Positions 61,591 through 64,000 of a stretch of 64,000 nt of DNA are shown piece by piece. Both the position numbers and the translations under genes were made by a program. Source of the stretch: Acidimicrobiales bacterium (lineage in GTDB: Bacteria > Actinomycetota > Acidimicrobiia > Acidimicrobiales > MedAcidi-G1). The DNA lies in assembly GCA_014237715.1 (NCBI GenBank), contig JAAZZG010000001.1, forward strand, positions 62,001 through 126,000. Reading direction: 5' to 3'. The notes beneath the pieces are model-generated. The model was not told the origin of the DNA. It did no database searches and saw only the letters and a program-made list of their open reading frames with translations. Position 1 is the stretch's first letter; every line of letters begins with the position of its first letter.

Positions 61591-63420
61591 GACGCGGTTG
61601 CTCTCGTGTTCCTGCTAGTGGCCTCGGGGTGCAGTAGCGGTGCAGAAACCGCCACACCACTCACCAGCACTACCACCACCCCCGCGGCAACAACCACAGC
61701 GGATCCGACCACGACTACGGCTTCTACGACCACTACGGCTCCCACGACGAATACGGATCCGACCACGACTACGGGTTCTACGACCACTACGGCTCCCACG
61801 ACGACTACGGCACCTCAGGTGACCACGTCTCCCACCACTACTGGGGGAAACGGTGACCAATCGAGCGGAGGAGGTGCCGGAAGGGCCCGGCCGGCCGACA
61901 GATACGCCTGCAATGTCAATTCCTTGGGCTACTGCATTTTCACAGGGACTTCGCATCAAACCGGGCTCGATCCGGGGACTGAAGACATCGTCGATCGTGA
62001 CGGGAACTTCCTCTTTCCGGTAGACGAAGCAGTGGCGGTGAATGCCCAAGGTGAAGCACTCCCGGCGAGAGGAACGCCCGCTTTTGACGGAGATGACCTT
62101 CAGAGGTCCTCACAAGACGGACTGAGCGAAGACGAGAAAGCCTTCCAGAGGGTCATGTCAATCATGTTCCCAATCCGCAATGTCCTCATGTACGACATCG
62201 CGATAGCCACCCAAACCGAATGGGATCTCCTCGTCGGCGAACTCGAACGGAGAGAGATCAAAGAAACAACCTTCACCTCAGGACTAACGCCCAAAGACAA
62301 CTACTACGGGCGACAGGGCATCTTCGACCTCGCGAAAAATCCGGGAGGGAGGGACATCCATCACGACGTCATGAAGTTTCTGGAAGAAGCAGGCCTGTAT
62401 TTGCTCTGCCACGTGACGACAAATGACTTCGGAGACATGCTGGAAGAAACCCATCCAGAAGGGCACGACCCCTGCGGAGAAGCGGGGATTTCGATGAAGA
62501 TCCCCTTCTCCCACCTGGTGTCTACGACCACAACGACTGCTGCCGCGACAACTACAACGGCCCCGCCACCAACGACTGCTTCGACAACGACGACAACCAC
62601 AACCGCGAACATCAACTGGATCCCAGAACTGCTTGCCCCTCTCGTGGTCAGTAGCGCCTTCGCACCTATCGACTACGACCGCGACGATTGGGGCTCAGGG
62701 TGGTCAGACGACGACAGCGACTGCATCAACACTCGTCACGAGGTCCTCATTCTCGAATCACTAACTGGGACAGGCCTCAGTTCTTCCGGATGCTCAGTCG
62801 CCAGCGGGCAGTGGTACGCCGCCTTCACTGGTACCTACGTCACCAATCCCAGTTCGTTGGACGTCGACCACTTCGTGCCCCTCGCCAACGCCCATGATTC
62901 GGGCGGATGGGCCTGGTCGTCAACGACCAAGAGGTCTTATTACAACGACCTTGTCGACCCCCAGCACCTGATCGCAGTTACTGCCTCGGCCAACCGGTCA
63001 AAGGGATCACGCGGCCCGGAGGAGTGGAAACCATCTGATTCCTCCTACTGGTGCCAATACGCCGACTCATGGGTGGACATTAAAGTGCGCTGGGCTCTCA
63101 CGGTCACTTCCGCAGAACTGTCGACGCTCCAATCGATGCTCGGTACCTGTGGCGGTCCGCCAACCGGTGTCTACGTCCCACCTGCGGCCCCATCGACCAC
63201 AACTAACACCACCACTAGCACCACAACAACTACCAGTACGACGACCACAACCTCCGGGGTACCTGGCAACCCGGGTAACACCAAGAACTGCTCAGACTTT
63301 TCTACCTATTCAGCCGCAAAGGATTGGTTTGACCTTTACTTCCCGTATTACGGCGACGTGGCCCGTCTAGACGGTGACAGTGACGGTGAGCCATGCGAGT
63401 CCCTCCCCGGAGGCCCATGA
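61582..63420 (+). CDS. Secreted lipoprotein nuclease (HNH, excalibur)
   Basis: 612 residues in modules joined by Thr-rich linkers. A signal peptide ends LLVASGCSS (lipobox-like Cys 17). Linker 1 covers about 20-90, followed by an unassigned domain at about 100-310 with VMSIMFPIRNVLMYDIA. Linker 2 is at 313-343. An HNH-type nuclease domain follows at about 350-530, with SLDVDHFVPLANAHDSGG and HLIAVTASANRSKGS, as in the C-terminal domain of GmrSD-like enzymes. Linker 3 is at 536-558, and a C-terminal excalibur calcium-binding domain has DGDSDGEPCESL. The HNH core looks complete, so an extracellular DNase is likely. GTG 61582. Confidence 0.85.
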   Translation: MKKDAVALVFLLVASGCSSGAETATPLTSTTTTPAATTTADPTTTTASTTTTAPTTNTDPTTTTGSTTTTAPTTTTAPQVTTSPTTTGGNGDQSSGGGAGRARPADRYACNVNSLGYCIFTGTSHQTGLDPGTEDIVDRDGNFLFPVDEAVAVNAQGEALPARGTPAFDGDDLQRSSQDGLSEDEKAFQRVMSIMFPIRNVLMYDIAIATQTEWDLLVGELERREIKETTFTSGLTPKDNYYGRQGIFDLAKNPGGRDIHHDVMKFLEEAGLYLLCHVTTNDFGDMLEETHPEGHDPCGEAGISMKIPFSHLVSTTTTTAAATTTTAPPPTTASTTTTTTTANINWIPELLAPLVVSSAFAPIDYDRDDWGSGWSDDDSDCINTRHEVLILESLTGTGLSSSGCSVASGQWYAAFTGTYVTNPSSLDVDHFVPLANAHDSGGWAWSSTTKRSYYNDLVDPQHLIAVTASANRSKGSRGPEEWKPSDSSYWCQYADSWVDIKVRWALTVTSAELSTLQSMLGTCGGPPTGVYVPPAAPSTTTNTTTSTTTTTSTTTTTSGVPGNPGNTKNCSDFSTYSAAKDWFDLYFPYYGDVARLDGDSDGEPCESLPGGP

Positions 63421-63422
63421 AC

Positions 63423-63503
63423 CGCCTGTACGTATCTACACCGAGGGCGTCAGAGACACCCACCGCCCCCTCAGGGGCGGGGTGACAGACTGAGACCGTG
63501 AGG
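63423..63503 (+). repeat. Leader repeat, copy C
   Basis: Begins right after the stop of the nuclease gene and matches copy B over its promoter-proximal 80 bases, including CCCCTCAGGGG, GGGGTGACAGACT and the first codons of the next lipoprotein gene. It probably contains the shared ribosome site and perhaps a hairpin regulator. Confidence 0.75.
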
Positions 63504-64000
63504 AAGTACGCGGTTGTTCTGACGTTCTTGTTGGTTGCCTCGGGGTGTAGCGGTAGTTCAGACACTGCGACACCAGCAACGACGGTTGCCCCTGCGGCAA
63601 CTCAGGCACCGACCACGACCGCAGCACCGACGACGACCGTGGCACCGACCACGACGGTGGCACCGACAACGACGACGGCGCCTGCAACGACTGCGGCACC
63701 GACAACGACCGCGGCACCAACGACTACTGCAATCCCGTCTACCACGACGGTTCCACCTACCACCACAGTGGCGCCGGCAACGACAACTGTTCCAGTCGCT
63801 ACGACTGCCGCCCCAACCACGACCACCCAGTCAGGAGTTCAGTTCGGCGTTGGCGGCCTAGTTGCTGATCTTGAGTCGTGGGCAGTTCGGGATCTCCCTC
63901 AGTTCATTACTGCTTCCCACATCGATATTTCGGACGTAGAGCGCATTTCCCGATTTCGGTCCAATGCCGGACACGACTACTCCGACTCGTTTGAGACGTG
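63498..64000 (+). CDS. Thr-rich lipoprotein, cut by window end
   Basis: Partial gene; at least 167 codons, running off the right edge. The first 17 residues nearly repeat those of the upstream nuclease (LLVASGC), so the signal peptide is paralogous. A long Ala/Pro/Thr linker follows (about 22-110), then the start of a different domain ending ISRFRSNAGHDYSDSFET. I do not recognise that domain with confidence. Start GTG 63498 corresponds to GTG 61582 of the neighbour. Confidence 0.8.
   Translation, partial: MRKYAVVLTFLLVASGCSGSSDTATPATTVAPAATQAPTTTAAPTTTVAPTTTVAPTTTTAPATTAAPTTTAAPTTTAIPSTTTVPPTTTVAPATTTVPVATTAAPTTTTQSGVQFGVGGLVADLESWAVRDLPQFITASHIDISDVERISRFRSNAGHDYSDSFET

Noticed and set aside
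60818-64000. Genomic island integrated at tRNA-Val
   Set aside because: No copy of the tRNA 3' end, no integrase and no compositional break large enough inside the window; the right border is not visible.

Overview
The window reads as a chromosomal segment of a GC-rich, probably marine, actinobacterium close to the Acidimicrobiia. The reasons are: a Mec-CysM-RNase PH-RdgB block that is a shortened form of the actinobacterial order; a SUF locus with a Rieske ferredoxin between sufD and sufC, as in Streptomyces; homodimeric AceE; many GTG starts; many acyl-CoA, amidohydrolase and SnoaL-type genes; and a cupin DMSP lyase, which points to a marine habitat. I see no insertion sequence, prophage, CRISPR array or replication origin. 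Placement below class is not possible from sequence reading alone.

Layout. 1-2.1 kb: a YbjQ-family gene and a threonine-rich lipoprotein. 2.1-4.5 kb: tmRNA and its partner SmpB flank a class III aminotransferase. 4.5-7.6 kb: mec, cysM, rph and rdgB on the + strand, with cysO absent. 7.6-11.6 kb: a PAS/GGDEF/EAL protein whose start codon abuts tRNA-Leu, then clpP and rpe. 11.6-24.3 kb: an overlapping SnoaL-SnoaL-aceK operon, a cysteine-desulfurase-like enzyme, an SDR, a CoA transferase, a selenocysteine-containing SelD hidden by its in-frame UGA, a kinase-like protein, an enoyl-CoA hydratase, an amidohydrolase and an acyl-CoA carboxylase with a separate biotin carrier. 24.4-31.3 kb: iron-sulfur assembly split into two converging operons (sufD-Rieske-sufC1 and sufC2-sufS-sufU). 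Each has a related palindrome upstream, there are two diverged sufC genes, and no sufB. 31.3-42.3 kb: housekeeping and accessory metabolism (MBL hydrolase, acyl-CoA dehydrogenase, GDP-fucose synthase, aceE, RNase H, CobW, amidohydrolase).

42.3-47.9 kb: a structured leader, a 67-residue ORF, a putative DMSP lyase, a methyltransferase with the remnant of a paralogue before it, the transsulfuration pair metB-cbs, a small zinc-ribbon protein and a second gene remnant. 47.9-50.2 kb: aconitase with an AT-rich, palindrome-bearing upstream region. 50.4-57.2 kb: a tight four-gene operon (acyl reductase-HAD fusion, zinc alcohol dehydrogenase, LarA-like protein, PlsC-type acyltransferase) divergent from a TetR regulator across a 9-bp inverted repeat. 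It is the best candidate for an undescribed pathway. 57.2-60.8 kb: ddl and murF divergent, a zinc-ribbon protein, a J-domain membrane protein and tRNA-Val. 61-64 kb: a repeat-flanked group of threonine-rich lipoproteins, one a secreted HNH nuclease with an excalibur domain, the last cut by the window edge.

How the genes work together. Sulfur, iron-sulfur and selenium handling recurs (cysM, SUF, cbs/metB, DMSP lyase, SelD), as does acyl-CoA and lipid chemistry. The regulatory sites found are inverted repeats next to or inside promoters. All product names rest on motif recognition and not on database searches.
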